A DNA stretch of 64,000 nucleotides from Pseudonocardia sp. DSM 110487 (GTDB lineage: Bacteria; Actinomycetota; Actinomycetes; Mycobacteriales; Pseudonocardiaceae). Positions 24,767-33,530 of the stretch are shown in pieces. The stretch lies in contig NZ_CP080521.1 of assembly GCF_019468565.1 (NCBI RefSeq), forward strand, positions 2,108,001 through 2,172,000, written 5' to 3'. The position numbers were made by a program, and so were the translations under genes. Below the pieces are notes generated by a model. The model saw only the letters and a program-made list of their open reading frames with translations. It was not told where the DNA came from and searched no databases. Each line of letters begins with the position of its first letter. Position 1 is the first letter of the stretch.

Positions 24767-25767
24767 CCAACCCCGTCCCCGTCGTCGACATCTCCGGCTT
24801 CCGCGACGGCACCGACCCGCACACCGCCCCGGCCCAGGTCGGCGCGGCCGCCACCACCAGCGGCTTCTTCCAGATCGTCGGCCACGGCATCCCGACCGCG
24901 CTCTTCGACGCCGTGTACGCGGTCGCCGCCGAGCTCGCCGCCCTGCCGCAGGGGACGAAGGAGGCGCTCGTCTCGCCGTCCGGACACCCCTACCGCGGGA
25001 TGCGGCAGAACTTCGACCGCACCGGGCGGCTGGTGTCCGAGGGCTACACAGCCTCGCGGTTCGACGGTCCGCAGGACGCGCTCGACCATGGCGTGGCGCC
25101 CGAGCACATCGAGTTCTTCGCCGAGAACGTGTGGCCCGACATCGACGGGTTCCGCCCTGCCGTCCAGGCGCTCGCCGTGCGCACCCGCGATCTGGGGCGT
25201 CAGATGATGCAGATCTTCGCGGTGGCGCTCGACCTCCCGGTGGACCACTTCGATGCCTACACCGCGATCGACTCGACGACCTCGACCATCCGGCTCTACC
25301 CCGCCCGGCACGCCCCACTCACCGAGGATCCGACGGTCATTTTCGACGAGCACTTCGACGGCGGCCTGCTCACGCTGCTGCACCAGCGCGGCACCTACGA
25401 GGGCCTGCAGATCCGCGACCTCGACGGGGAGTGGTTCTCGGTGCCGGTCCGCGACGACGCCTTCGTGATCAACGTCGGCGAGCTGATGACCCGCTGGACC
25501 AACGGCAACTGGCCGGCGACGCGCCACCGGGTCATCGCGGCCGCCGATCCCGAGGGGCATCGCGCCACGTTGCCGACGTTCTTCAACGCGTCCCCGGACA
25601 CCGTGGTCGCCCCGCTCCCCACTCAGGGGGAGCCGCACTTCGAACCGGTGACCGTCGCCGCGTGGCAGAACCGGCACATCGCGAAGAGCCACGCCGAACG
25701 GCGGCACACGACCTCCGGGGCGAAGAACGAGGCGTACGTGGCGCGGCTGGCCGGGGCGGACCAATGA
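24763..25767 (+). CDS. 2-oxoglutarate/Fe(II)-dependent oxygenase (isopenicillin-N-synthase-like)
   Basis: 334-aa non-haem iron oxygenase. The DIOX_N domain includes PVVDISGF and GFFQIVGHGIP. The double-stranded beta-helix has the iron triad His197-x-Asp199 (DEHFDGGLLTLLHQ) and His255 (PATRHRV), plus Arg267 (HRATLPTFF) to bind 2-oxoglutarate. It probably hydroxylates or dealkylates the imported substrate using O2 and 2OG. The start overlaps the FAD-oxidase stop and its own stop overlaps the binding-protein start (ATGA). Confidence 0.9.
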   Translation: MTNPVPVVDISGFRDGTDPHTAPAQVGAAATTSGFFQIVGHGIPTALFDAVYAVAAELAALPQGTKEALVSPSGHPYRGMRQNFDRTGRLVSEGYTASRFDGPQDALDHGVAPEHIEFFAENVWPDIDGFRPAVQALAVRTRDLGRQMMQIFAVALDLPVDHFDAYTAIDSTTSTIRLYPARHAPLTEDPTVIFDEHFDGGLLTLLHQRGTYEGLQIRDLDGEWFSVPVRDDAFVINVGELMTRWTNGNWPATRHRVIAAADPEGHRATLPTFFNASPDTVVAPLPTQGEPHFEPVTVAAWQNRHIAKSHAERRHTTSGAKNEAYVARLAGADQ

Positions 25768-26867
25768 GGAAGCGTGCGCTCGTCGCCGCGATCGCGGCCG
25801 CCCTCGTCGTCACCGCGTGCGGTTCGGGGGACACGGTCGCCACCCCCGCCGCGGGCTCGAACCTCATCGGCGCCGACCGGTGCGCCCAGAACCAGGAGGC
25901 CGGATCGATCACCTATCTGACCTCGTACGACCTCGGCGGCGCGGTCGGCGTGCTCAACATGGTGGCCGCCGATGCACTCGGCTACTTCCGGGACCTGTGC
26001 CTCGACGTGACGGTTCGCCCCAAGGCGGACAGCAATGCGCAGCTCGTGAGCGCGGGGACCGCCCAGATCGCGGGGGTGAGCAGCGCGAGCGATGTGCTCA
26101 CCGCCTCCGACAACGGCGCCAAGATCGCCGGGGTGATGACCTACGGCAACGTCGGCCAGGTCGAGCTCGTCACGATGGACGACGGGTCGATCACCTCGTT
26201 GAAGGACCTCGAGGGCAAGATCCTCGGCTACAAGGGCGCGATGCCGGCGCAGCTCACGTCGATGCTGGTTGCGGCAGGGGTCGACGTCGGGCGGGTACAG
26301 CAGGTGTCGGTCGGGTTCGATCCGGCTGTCCTGCCGCAGGGCGCGGTGCAGGCGCTGCAGGTCTACAAGGACAACGAGCCGCGCCTGCTGCGCGGCCAGG
26401 GGCACGCGATCCGTGAGTGGAATCCCGCCGACTTCGGGGTGCAGGGCACATTCTCGGTGATGATCGCCAACACCGACTTCGGCCGCGAGCACCCGACCGC
26501 GGTGGAGGACTTCGTCCGCGCGTCGATCGCGGCGATGGAGTGGATCGACGAGAGTGACGCCAACCTCGACCAGGCGATCGCGTGGTCGCAGGAACGCTCA
26601 GCGGCCGGCTACAACGCCGTGAACGAGAAGGCGCGGTGGAAGGACGGCAGCGCGCTCGCGCGGGCCCACCTCCTCGACGGGCACGGCGTCGGCTTCCAGA
26701 CCCCGTCGGTCTGGCAGCCCGAGGCCGACTCGCTGCTGGCCGCCGGGAAGATCAAGAAACCGGCGGACGTCACGGCGGCGCAGGCCAACCAGTACGTCGA
26801 GGCCGTCTACGACGGGGCGCGGTTGATCTGGCCCGCACCGGGAGGGACCGCCGGTGGCAGCTCCTGA
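25764..26867 (+). CDS. NMT1/THI5-like ABC solute-binding lipoprotein
   Basis: 367 aa. Signal peptide with lipobox VVTAC (Cys19). The mature part fits the NMT1/SsuA/TauA class: SITYLTSYDLGGAVGVLNMVAADALGYFRD, GTAQIAGVSSASDVL, then LKDLEGKILGYKGAMPAQL. Relatives bind aliphatic sulfonates, pyrimidine precursors, riboflavin or aromatic acids. Its operon partners are an FAD oxidase and a 2OG oxygenase, so the ligand is probably a carbon or heteroatom source to be oxidised. Confidence 0.88.
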   Translation: MRKRALVAAIAAALVVTACGSGDTVATPAAGSNLIGADRCAQNQEAGSITYLTSYDLGGAVGVLNMVAADALGYFRDLCLDVTVRPKADSNAQLVSAGTAQIAGVSSASDVLTASDNGAKIAGVMTYGNVGQVELVTMDDGSITSLKDLEGKILGYKGAMPAQLTSMLVAAGVDVGRVQQVSVGFDPAVLPQGAVQALQVYKDNEPRLLRGQGHAIREWNPADFGVQGTFSVMIANTDFGREHPTAVEDFVRASIAAMEWIDESDANLDQAIAWSQERSAAGYNAVNEKARWKDGSALARAHLLDGHGVGFQTPSVWQPEADSLLAAGKIKKPADVTAAQANQYVEAVYDGARLIWPAPGGTAGGSS

Positions 26868-27654
26868 GACAGACGTCAAGACCGACGTGATCGCGGTGCG
26901 TGGAGTCGGCAAGACGTTCCCACAGGGCCGCGAGCGCGTCGAGGTGCTCCACGAGATCGATCTGACCATTCCGCGCGGGTCGTTCGTGACGCTCTTCGGA
27001 CCGTCGGGCTGCGGCAAGTCCACGCTCCTGCGGCTGCTCGCGGGGCTGCAGCAGCAGGACACCGGCGACGTGTCGCTGTTCGGCAGCACCCCGCGTGAGG
27101 CGGCCCGGCGCAAGGAGATCGCGTGGATCCCGCAGTCGTCGGCGGTGCTGCCCTGGCGAACCGTCCGCGGAAACGCGCTGCTGTCGCGCGTGGTCAACCG
27201 GCGGGGCGGTGCCGGCCGGGTCCCCCAGGACGTCGGCGGCACGCTCGGCGAGCTCGGGCTGGATCGGTTCGCGGGCTTCCTGCCGCGGCAGCTGTCCGGC
27301 GGGATGCGCCAGCGCACCGCGCTCGCCCGTGGCTTCGTGCAGGGCGCCCCGCTGATGCTGATGGACGAGCCGTTCTCCGCGCTTGACGAGTTCACCCGCG
27401 AACGCGCCCGCCGCGTGCTGCTCGACGCGTGGGAGCAGCACCGGCGCACGGTCGTGATGGTCACGCACTCCGCGATCGAGGCGGTGCTCGTCTCCGACCT
27501 GGTCGTCGTGATGACATCACGCCCCGGCCGCATCCGTGCCGTCGTGCCCGTCGACCTGCCCCGGCCGCGCGGGCACGACGTCGAGGACAGCGCGGAGTTC
27601 CTCGACATCGTGCGGCGGATCAAGGTGGAACTGCGGGCGGGGGAGGAGACCTGA
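26854..27654 (+). CDS. ABC importer ATP-binding protein (SsuB/TauB type)
   Basis: 266 aa with Walker A GPSGCGKSTL, a Q-loop IPQSSAVLPWRTV, signature LSGGMRQRTALARGF, Walker B LMLMDEPFSALDE and H-loop VTHS. These are the hallmarks of nitrate/sulfonate/taurine-type ATPases, which pair with an NMT1-like binding protein. It overlaps the binding-protein gene by 14 bp. Confidence 0.92.
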   Translation: MAAPETDVKTDVIAVRGVGKTFPQGRERVEVLHEIDLTIPRGSFVTLFGPSGCGKSTLLRLLAGLQQQDTGDVSLFGSTPREAARRKEIAWIPQSSAVLPWRTVRGNALLSRVVNRRGGAGRVPQDVGGTLGELGLDRFAGFLPRQLSGGMRQRTALARGFVQGAPLMLMDEPFSALDEFTRERARRVLLDAWEQHRRTVVMVTHSAIEAVLVSDLVVVMTSRPGRIRAVVPVDLPRPRGHDVEDSAEFLDIVRRIKVELRAGEET

Positions 27655-28388
27655 CCGGCCGGCGGGCCGGTGCCGTCGTCGCGCCGGTCGTCATGTTCGT
27701 GCTGCTCGGATTGGCCTGGCAGTGGGTGGCCGATGCCCTACCCAGCGTCGTCCCACCGCTCGGGGACGTCGCGGCCGACCTCGTCGACCAGCCGGACTTC
27801 TACCTCGAGAACCTCGCCGAGACCCTCACCTCGGCGGCGCTGGGCTTCGTCGTCGGGGTGTGCGGGGCGCTCATGCTGGCGGTCGTGGTCGTCCACGTGC
27901 CATGGCTGGCCGCGGCGGTGATGCCGGTCGCCGTGCTCGTGCACTCGACGCCGATCCTGGCGATCGCGCCCGCGCTGATCGTCGCGTTCGGCTTCAACCG
28001 GACGCCGCACGTCATCGTCGTCGCGCTGATCACGTTCTTCCCGATGCTGATCAACGGGATTACGGGGCTACGCGCCATCGACCCGGAGGCGCTCGACGTC
28101 TTCCGCGCCATGGCCGCCTCGCGCTGGGACGTGTTCGTCCGGCTCCGGGTGCCGAGCAGCCTCGGATACCTGTTCGCCGCGGCGAAGACCTGCGTGACGA
28201 TGGCCGTCATCGGCGCGATCGTCTCGGAGTTCACCGGCACCAGCGAGGGCATCGGCGCGGTGATCGTGCAGTCGACGGTGTACCTGAACATCACGCAGAT
28301 GTGGGGGGCGATCGCGGTGGCGGCGGCATGCTCCCTCGCCCTGCTCGGCGTGGTGACGCTCGTCGAACGGCTCGTGGTGCGCTGGTAG
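27651..28388 (+). CDS. ABC importer permease (SsuC/TauC type), probable CTG start
   Basis: 245-aa permease (BPD_transp_1) with about six helices and EAA-like loop EALDVFRAMAASRWDVFVRLRVPSS. The reading frame contains no ATG, GTG or TTG near the expected start. CTG at 27651 overlaps the ATPase stop (CTGA) and is preceded by GGGAGGAGAC, a strong SD at the right distance. The first ATG (27693) lacks an SD and would cut into the first helix. CTG is therefore the better start. It is the last gene of the GntR operon. Confidence 0.88.
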   Translation: MTGRRAGAVVAPVVMFVLLGLAWQWVADALPSVVPPLGDVAADLVDQPDFYLENLAETLTSAALGFVVGVCGALMLAVVVVHVPWLAAAVMPVAVLVHSTPILAIAPALIVAFGFNRTPHVIVVALITFFPMLINGITGLRAIDPEALDVFRAMAASRWDVFVRLRVPSSLGYLFAAAKTCVTMAVIGAIVSEFTGTSEGIGAVIVQSTVYLNITQMWGAIAVAAACSLALLGVVTLVERLVVRW

Positions 28389-28534
28389 CGCTATCCCGCG
28401 AGCAGCGCCCGGGAGCACGGTCTCGGCCACCGTCTCCACGATGCGCCGGGACACGGCGGGCGGGTGGCCGAAGGGCAGGAAACCAGCGCGGGACGGCTCA
28501 TCACGATCCTTTCGCGGCGATCCCGACTATCGCA

Positions 28535-29755
28535 TCACAGCGAGGCGAGGAAGCCGCGTGCCTCGTCGAGGCGCTGCCGCTCGCGCTGCAGTAGGCGGCG
28601 CCGGTCGCCGGGCGGTTCCTGCTGCTCGATCACTGCCCTGGCGGCGAGGACGTCCAGCTCGACCGCCATCCAGTCCGCACACGCCGCGAGAACGGCAGGC
28701 CCGTTGGCCCGCCACGTCCGGGCTCGTGCTTCGAGCGCTTCGAACTCGGTACGACTGGCCTGCAGGCCCTTGCCGTACTCGTCGCTCAGCACCGCGTAAA
28801 CGCGATCGCCGATGTTGCGCCCGCGATAGGCGGCCTCCAGCCGGGCCAGGAAGTTCTCGAACCTCATCGCGCCATCCCGGGCTGCGCGCAGCCGGCGGAC
28901 GAGGTCCGGGAGCACGATGGCCGCCGCCACCCTGATGCCGATGACGCGCGCCGCGGCCTGCGAGATCTCTCCCGCGCACGCGCGGATGGTGGCGACCTCG
29001 AGGTCGAGGAGGATCTCGAGGGTCTCGATCTGACCGGACACCCGCGCCGTCTGGGCGGGCAGCTCCTTCACCCGGTCCCGGATCTCGACGAACGGGTGCA
29101 GCACCCACTCGCGCAGATCGCTGGTCTTGTCGGTGGTCCGGGTCTGGACGTCCTGGATCCGTCGCTGCAGTGACGCAGAGAGGCCGGACGGTCGAGGCGC
29201 GGGCTCCGGGGGAGCGGTGCCGTCGTGGATGTCGGCGCGCAGGATCGCGTCGACGAGCTGGCCCAGCCTCGCCACCCGCCCGAGGACCTGCTTCCACGCC
29301 CGCGTCTGCCACTGGGTCTGCTCGAGGATGTCGAGATCCTCGCGGACCTGTCCCGGGTCGTGCTCGGCCGAGCGATACCGCTGGGCGATCTGGTCGACGG
29401 CGTCCAGCTGGGCCACATAGGACTCGAACTGTGCCGACGCGTCGGAGACGAGATCGACCCATGTGTCGAGCGGGCTGTCCGTCTGCTGCTCGACGTACCT
29501 GCCCGCGAGCGCCTTCGCCGCTCGGACGGCGGCGAGCATCGGTAGGCCGACGAGGCTCGCCCCGCTCAGCCCGCCGTCGAGGGACTCGCTCTCGGTGAGC
29601 ACGCTCAGGGCGTCGCTCAATGAGCTCAGCGTCTCGCAGATCGCCCCGCAGTCCTCCCGGACGACGTCGACGGTGTCCTTGATGGCGCCAAAGGTGATCT
29701 TCGCCGACTCGATGGACGGCGCGGTGAGGGCCTCGATACCGCCGGGTTCGTTCAT
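28535..29755 (-). CDS. Hypothetical all-helical protein
   Basis: 406 aa, family not recognised. Almost the whole chain reads as amphipathic helices with heptad-like spacing (SAKITFGAIKDTVDVVREDCGAICETLSSLSDAL, LQRRIQDVQTRTTDKTSDLREW, FENFLARLEAAYRGR). One glycine-rich hydrophobic stretch, SGASLVGLPMLAAVRAAKALAG, near residues 65-88 might touch a membrane. No signal peptide or enzymatic motif is visible. Codon use fits the genome. It is oriented away from the operon to its left and shares a 177-bp gap with the divergent regulator to its right. A structural or membrane-active role is only a guess from shape. Confidence 0.75.
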   Translation of the reverse strand: MNEPGGIEALTAPSIESAKITFGAIKDTVDVVREDCGAICETLSSLSDALSVLTESESLDGGLSGASLVGLPMLAAVRAAKALAGRYVEQQTDSPLDTWVDLVSDASAQFESYVAQLDAVDQIAQRYRSAEHDPGQVREDLDILEQTQWQTRAWKQVLGRVARLGQLVDAILRADIHDGTAPPEPAPRPSGLSASLQRRIQDVQTRTTDKTSDLREWVLHPFVEIRDRVKELPAQTARVSGQIETLEILLDLEVATIRACAGEISQAAARVIGIRVAAAIVLPDLVRRLRAARDGAMRFENFLARLEAAYRGRNIGDRVYAVLSDEYGKGLQASRTEFEALEARARTWRANGPAVLAACADWMAVELDVLAARAVIEQQEPPGDRRRLLQRERQRLDEARGFLASL

Positions 29756-29834
29756 GCTCGCGCCTCCGAAGGCTGGCGATCGGTTGATCGTTCCTGCCCT
29801 CGCTCGGTGGGGCGCCTCGCGTTACGGGTCAACG

Positions 29835-29863
29835 GGAAACAGCGGATTAACAAGGCTGTTTCC
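29835..29863. promoter_or_regulatory. Inverted repeat upstream of the sugar-operon regulator
   Basis: GGAAACAGC-N11-GCTGTTTCC (9-bp perfect arms) lies in the gap between the helical-protein gene and the regulator gene, about 70 bp before the regulator start. A second, weaker element AACGAGCTAGTT lies just before that start. Both are candidate operators for autoregulation. Confidence 0.45.
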
Positions 29864-29932
29864 GCTCGCGCTTGACCGCCTTCCTGGCCCGTGGCACCGT
29901 ACTCGAATCCATTAAACGAGCTAGTTACGAAC

Positions 29933-31264
29933 ATGGATCGTATTGGCGGCCGCATGCGGATGGTTCTCGGGCTCGTCCTGCACACGTCTCACCAGGCTCG
30001 GCTGGCGATGGCGAGCGGGATGCTCACCGGCGTCCAGCTGGAGCTGGTGGTCTACGAGCAGGAGCGCGAGATCCGGCCCAAGGTCGAGGCGCTGCTGAAT
30101 CGCGTCCAGCTGGACGGGATGCTCCTCGGTCGCGTGCCCTACGACGCGTGCCGTGACCTGCTGCCGCCGGACCTGCCGCTGTCGATCAACCGGTACGCGG
30201 CGCTCGAGCTCACGCTCACGCTCGGCCGCGCCCTGCGGCAGGGCTTGGCGCCGGCACCCGTCAGCATCGACACGTTCGACCGCTCGGTCGTGGACGATGT
30301 GACCACGGCGCTCGGCATGCAGCCCGACCAGGTCATGTGCCTGCCGTACGCGGCGGACATCTCGTACCCGCAGATCATCGAGTTCCACGAGAGGTTCCTG
30401 GCCGAGCACCCGGACGGTTTCGTCATCACGGTCCGCAGCGAGGTGACGCGGGCGCTGGGGCACCGGGACCGAGTGCTCAACGTCGTGCCGCTGGAGACCA
30501 CCGTGCGCGCGGAGCTGCACGAGCTCGTGCTGCGGATCCAGTCGCAGCGGGCCAAGGAGATGTCGTTCGCGGCGGGCATCTTCTCGGTGGTCGACTTCGA
30601 GCGGGACTCCAACCTCGACCGGGCCCGCGTCGGGCTGCTGAACATGCTGCTGAACACCCCGGAGTTCGCCGACGCGTGGGTCGACACCCGGGGCAGCCGC
30701 GGGGTGGCCGTGCTGGCCCACCGGGCGCTCTTCAACGAGGTCACCGGCAACTGGTCCTCGCTGCCGGTCGTCGGCACGGCGCTCGAGAGCCTCGGGATCC
30801 GGGTGGCGGCAGGCTTCGGGTTCGGGTCGTCGGCCCGCAAGTGCGTGATGCTCGCCGAGAAGGCCGTGGCGCAGGCCGAGCAGACCGGCGCGCCCTGCGG
30901 CTTCCTCATGGACGAGGACGGCCTGATGGTGGGGCCGTTGCGCCCCGGGGCCACCCCACTGCGCTTCACCTACCGCGAGCACGGGCCAGATCTCGAGCGG
31001 CTGGCCCGGCGCGCCGGGCTCTCCGCCGCCACGATCTCCCGGCTCGCGGCGCTCGACCGCACGCTCGGCGGGCGGCCGCTGTCGCCCGGCGACCTCGCCG
31101 CCGCGCTGCACATCACCGATCCCAGCGGCCGCCGGCTGATCCGCAAGTTGACCGCGAGCGGCCTGGCCGTGCCCCAGGGCAGCGCCCAGGCCAACCGCAG
31201 GGGAAGGCCGACCACTCTCTACCAGCTGACGATCGCCGCGGCGATCCGAGAGGACGAGCGATGA
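29933..31264 (+). CDS. Multidomain transcriptional regulator of the sugar ABC operon (sensor, degenerate cyclase-like domain, C-terminal wHTH)
   Basis: 443 aa from the ATG at 29933 (a GTG at 29891 is possible). Residues about 1-110 resemble a ligand-sensing domain (VLGLVLHTSHQARLAMASGM). Residues about 180-330 hold SFAAGIFSVVDFERDSNLDRARVGLLNML and later GIRVAAGFGFGSSARKCVMLAEKAV, reminiscent of a nucleotidyl-cyclase/GGDEF-like fold without its catalytic acids. The C terminus (LARRAGLSAATISRLAALDRTLGG, then ITDPSGRRLIRKLTASGLA) is a winged HTH. Its stop overlaps the start of the binding protein (ATGA), so it is co-transcribed with, and probably controls, the importer operon. The domain naming is tentative. 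Confidence 0.6.
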   Translation: MDRIGGRMRMVLGLVLHTSHQARLAMASGMLTGVQLELVVYEQEREIRPKVEALLNRVQLDGMLLGRVPYDACRDLLPPDLPLSINRYAALELTLTLGRALRQGLAPAPVSIDTFDRSVVDDVTTALGMQPDQVMCLPYAADISYPQIIEFHERFLAEHPDGFVITVRSEVTRALGHRDRVLNVVPLETTVRAELHELVLRIQSQRAKEMSFAAGIFSVVDFERDSNLDRARVGLLNMLLNTPEFADAWVDTRGSRGVAVLAHRALFNEVTGNWSSLPVVGTALESLGIRVAAGFGFGSSARKCVMLAEKAVAQAEQTGAPCGFLMDEDGLMVGPLRPGATPLRFTYREHGPDLERLARRAGLSAATISRLAALDRTLGGRPLSPGDLAAALHITDPSGRRLIRKLTASGLAVPQGSAQANRRGRPTTLYQLTIAAAIREDER

Positions 31265-32589
31265 ACCCCTCCTTCAGTCGTCGCCGGGTGCTGCAGCTCG
31301 GCGCGCTCACCGCGAGCCTGCCCGCGATCGGCTCGGTACTGGCCGCCTGTGGGGGCGGGGGCGGCAACAGCTCCGGAGCCGTGAAGTTCTCCGGCTGGGA
31401 CTACGAGTCCGCGCTCGTCCAGGGGAACGTCGACCGCTTCGTGCAGCTCAACCCGGATGTCCCGGTCGAGTACACCCCGATCACCAGCGCGCAGTACGTG
31501 CAGAAGACCGTCGCGGAGTTCACCGCGGGCGGAGGGCCGGACGCGCTCTACGTGTACGACGACTCACTGGCCGGCTGGGTGGCCGCCGAATACCTGCAGC
31601 CACTCGACGGGCTGCCCGGCGTCGACGAGGTCTACGCGGGGATCTACCCGTCCAACGCCGAGGCGATGACGGTCGACGGCAAGCGCTACGGGCTGCCGTA
31701 CTACACCGACTCGCAGTGCCTGATCTACAACGAGGCCATCCTCGCCAAGGCCGGGATCTCGGCGCCGCCCACGACCCTCGACGAGCTGGAGCAGCAGTCG
31801 CAGCGGATCAAGGACGCCGGCATCCTCGAGTTCCCGATCGGCCTCACCGCCCAGCTGCAGGACACCTGGTGGGCGTGGGTCTGGGGCCTCGTCTTCGCCA
31901 GCGGCGGCGACATGTTCGACGCGGCCGGCAACGCGGTGATGGACGGCGCCGACCCGACCGCGCGGGACGTCTTCGCGTGGCTGCACCGCGCCGCCACCGT
32001 CAGCAGGGTGATCGATCCCGCCGTGCTCCAGCTGCTGCCGGTGCCGCTCGACGATGCGATGAAGAACGAGCGGTACGCGTTCACGGTCGGCGCCCGGTAC
32101 GCGCTGCGCGACTACAACGACCCGTCCCGGTCGAAGACCGCAGGCAACCTCAAGATCGCCTACATCCCCAGCCTCGACGGCAACGTGGTCGGCACCGTCA
32201 GCAACACGCGGATGTACGCGCTGAGCAAGGACAGCGAGGTGCAGGACAAGGCGTTCCGGCTGCTCACGTACCTGGGCGGCTTCACCGACGGCCAGCCGTA
32301 CACGGCCAAGTACTGGTTCCAGAAGAAGGGACTCGGGTTCCCCTTCCGGGCACTGGAGCAGGACCCGGAGGTGCAGACCACGCTGGCCACGTTCGCCGAC
32401 CCGACGATCTACTCCGGCCTCGCCTCGCTGGCCCGGCCGCGCACGGCGATCAAGCAGGCTTGGTACAGCGAGTACGAGAACGAGCAGCAGAAGACCGTGC
32501 AGCAGCTCCTCTCCAACCAGACCTCGCCGGACGACGCCGTCAAGGCGCTGTCCGCGACCGTGACGTCGCTCAAGCAGAAGTACTCGTGA
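31261..32589 (+). CDS. Sugar-type extracellular solute-binding lipoprotein (family 1)
   Basis: 442 aa. The N terminus SRRRVLQLGALTASLPAIGSVLAAC combines a twin-arginine-like motif with a lipobox (Cys30), so it may be Tat-exported and lipid-anchored. The mature protein is SBP_bac_1: FSGWDYESALVQGNVDRFVQLNPDVPVEY, GGPDALYVYDDSLAGWVAAEYLQPL, and YGLPYYTDSQCLIYNEAILAKAGI. It feeds the two permeases encoded next. Confidence 0.92.
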   Translation: MNPSFSRRRVLQLGALTASLPAIGSVLAACGGGGGNSSGAVKFSGWDYESALVQGNVDRFVQLNPDVPVEYTPITSAQYVQKTVAEFTAGGGPDALYVYDDSLAGWVAAEYLQPLDGLPGVDEVYAGIYPSNAEAMTVDGKRYGLPYYTDSQCLIYNEAILAKAGISAPPTTLDELEQQSQRIKDAGILEFPIGLTAQLQDTWWAWVWGLVFASGGDMFDAAGNAVMDGADPTARDVFAWLHRAATVSRVIDPAVLQLLPVPLDDAMKNERYAFTVGARYALRDYNDPSRSKTAGNLKIAYIPSLDGNVVGTVSNTRMYALSKDSEVQDKAFRLLTYLGGFTDGQPYTAKYWFQKKGLGFPFRALEQDPEVQTTLATFADPTIYSGLASLARPRTAIKQAWYSEYENEQQKTVQQLLSNQTSPDDAVKALSATVTSLKQKYS

Positions 32590-33530
32590 CGCTCACAGCA
32601 CCCGACATCGAGAAGCCGCGCACCGAAACAGCGCATCGTCCGCGGCGGGGGATGGGCGACACCGCCCGTGCGTACCTGCTGAACGCGCCCGCGATGATCG
32701 TCATCGGGCTGCTGGTGGCGTACCCGATCGGCTACTCGTTCTGGCTCTCGCTGCACCGGTACAACCTGAAGCTGCCGGCGCTGGAACGGTTCGTCTGGTT
32801 CCAGAACTACATCTCCCTGATCGGCGATCCGGCATTCCTGAGCTCGCTGCGGGTCACCGTCGCGTTCGTCGTGGTGGTGCTCGTGCTGACGGTGGTGCTC
32901 GGGACGGCGCTCGCGCTCGTGCTGAACGAGACGTTCCTCGGGCGCGGCGTGCTGCGCAGCCTCGTGCTGCTGCCGTGGGCGATGCCCGGCGTGGTGAACG
33001 GCCTGATGTGGCGCACGATCTTCGACGCGAAGACCGGGGCGCTCAACGGCCTGCTGCTGCAGCTGGGTCTCATCGACTCCTACCAGGCCTGGCTGACCTC
33101 GCCCACCGGCGCGTTCTTCATCACCGCGTTCGCGCAGGTCTGGAACACGCTGCCGTTCACCGTGATCATCCTGCTCGCCGGGCTGTCGACGATCCCGAGC
33201 GAGCAGTACGACGCGGCCAAGGTCGACCGGGCCGGGGTTGTGCAGCGCTTCACGCAGGTCACGCTGCCGTGGCTACTGCACCCGCTGCTGATCGTGCTGA
33301 TCCTGGAGACGATGAACGCCTTCCGGGCGTTCGACACGATCTACGTGCTGACCGGCGGCGGGCCGGGCGACGCCACCAACGTGATCGCCGTGCTCAATGT
33401 CCGCACCGTGCTGACCTACACCGACTTCGGCCTGGGCAGTGCCTACTCCTGGGTGATCACGATCGTCACGCTCGTGATCTCGATCGGCTACATCTCGACG
33501 CTGTACCAGAGGGGGCGGATCGAGGTATGA
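32586..33530 (+). CDS. Sugar ABC importer permease (MalF/UgpA type)
   Basis: 314 aa with six predicted helices. The first starts at LLNAPAMIVIGLLVAYPIGYSFWLSL. The EAA loop is EQYDAAKVDRAGVVQRFTQVTLPWL. The GTG start at 32586 overlaps the binding-protein stop. The typical GGGPGDATNV segment before the last helix is present. Confidence 0.93.
   Translation: MTLTAPDIEKPRTETAHRPRRGMGDTARAYLLNAPAMIVIGLLVAYPIGYSFWLSLHRYNLKLPALERFVWFQNYISLIGDPAFLSSLRVTVAFVVVVLVLTVVLGTALALVLNETFLGRGVLRSLVLLPWAMPGVVNGLMWRTIFDAKTGALNGLLLQLGLIDSYQAWLTSPTGAFFITAFAQVWNTLPFTVIILLAGLSTIPSEQYDAAKVDRAGVVQRFTQVTLPWLLHPLLIVLILETMNAFRAFDTIYVLTGGGPGDATNVIAVLNVRTVLTYTDFGLGSAYSWVITIVTLVISIGYISTLYQRGRIEV

Noticed and set aside
28389..28534. 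Minus-strand stretch with FLPFGHPPAVSRRIVETVAETVLPG, looking like part of a protein
   Set aside because: Short, no start or stop of its own, and no confident family. It is a 146-bp gap where a decayed gene end is possible but not supported.
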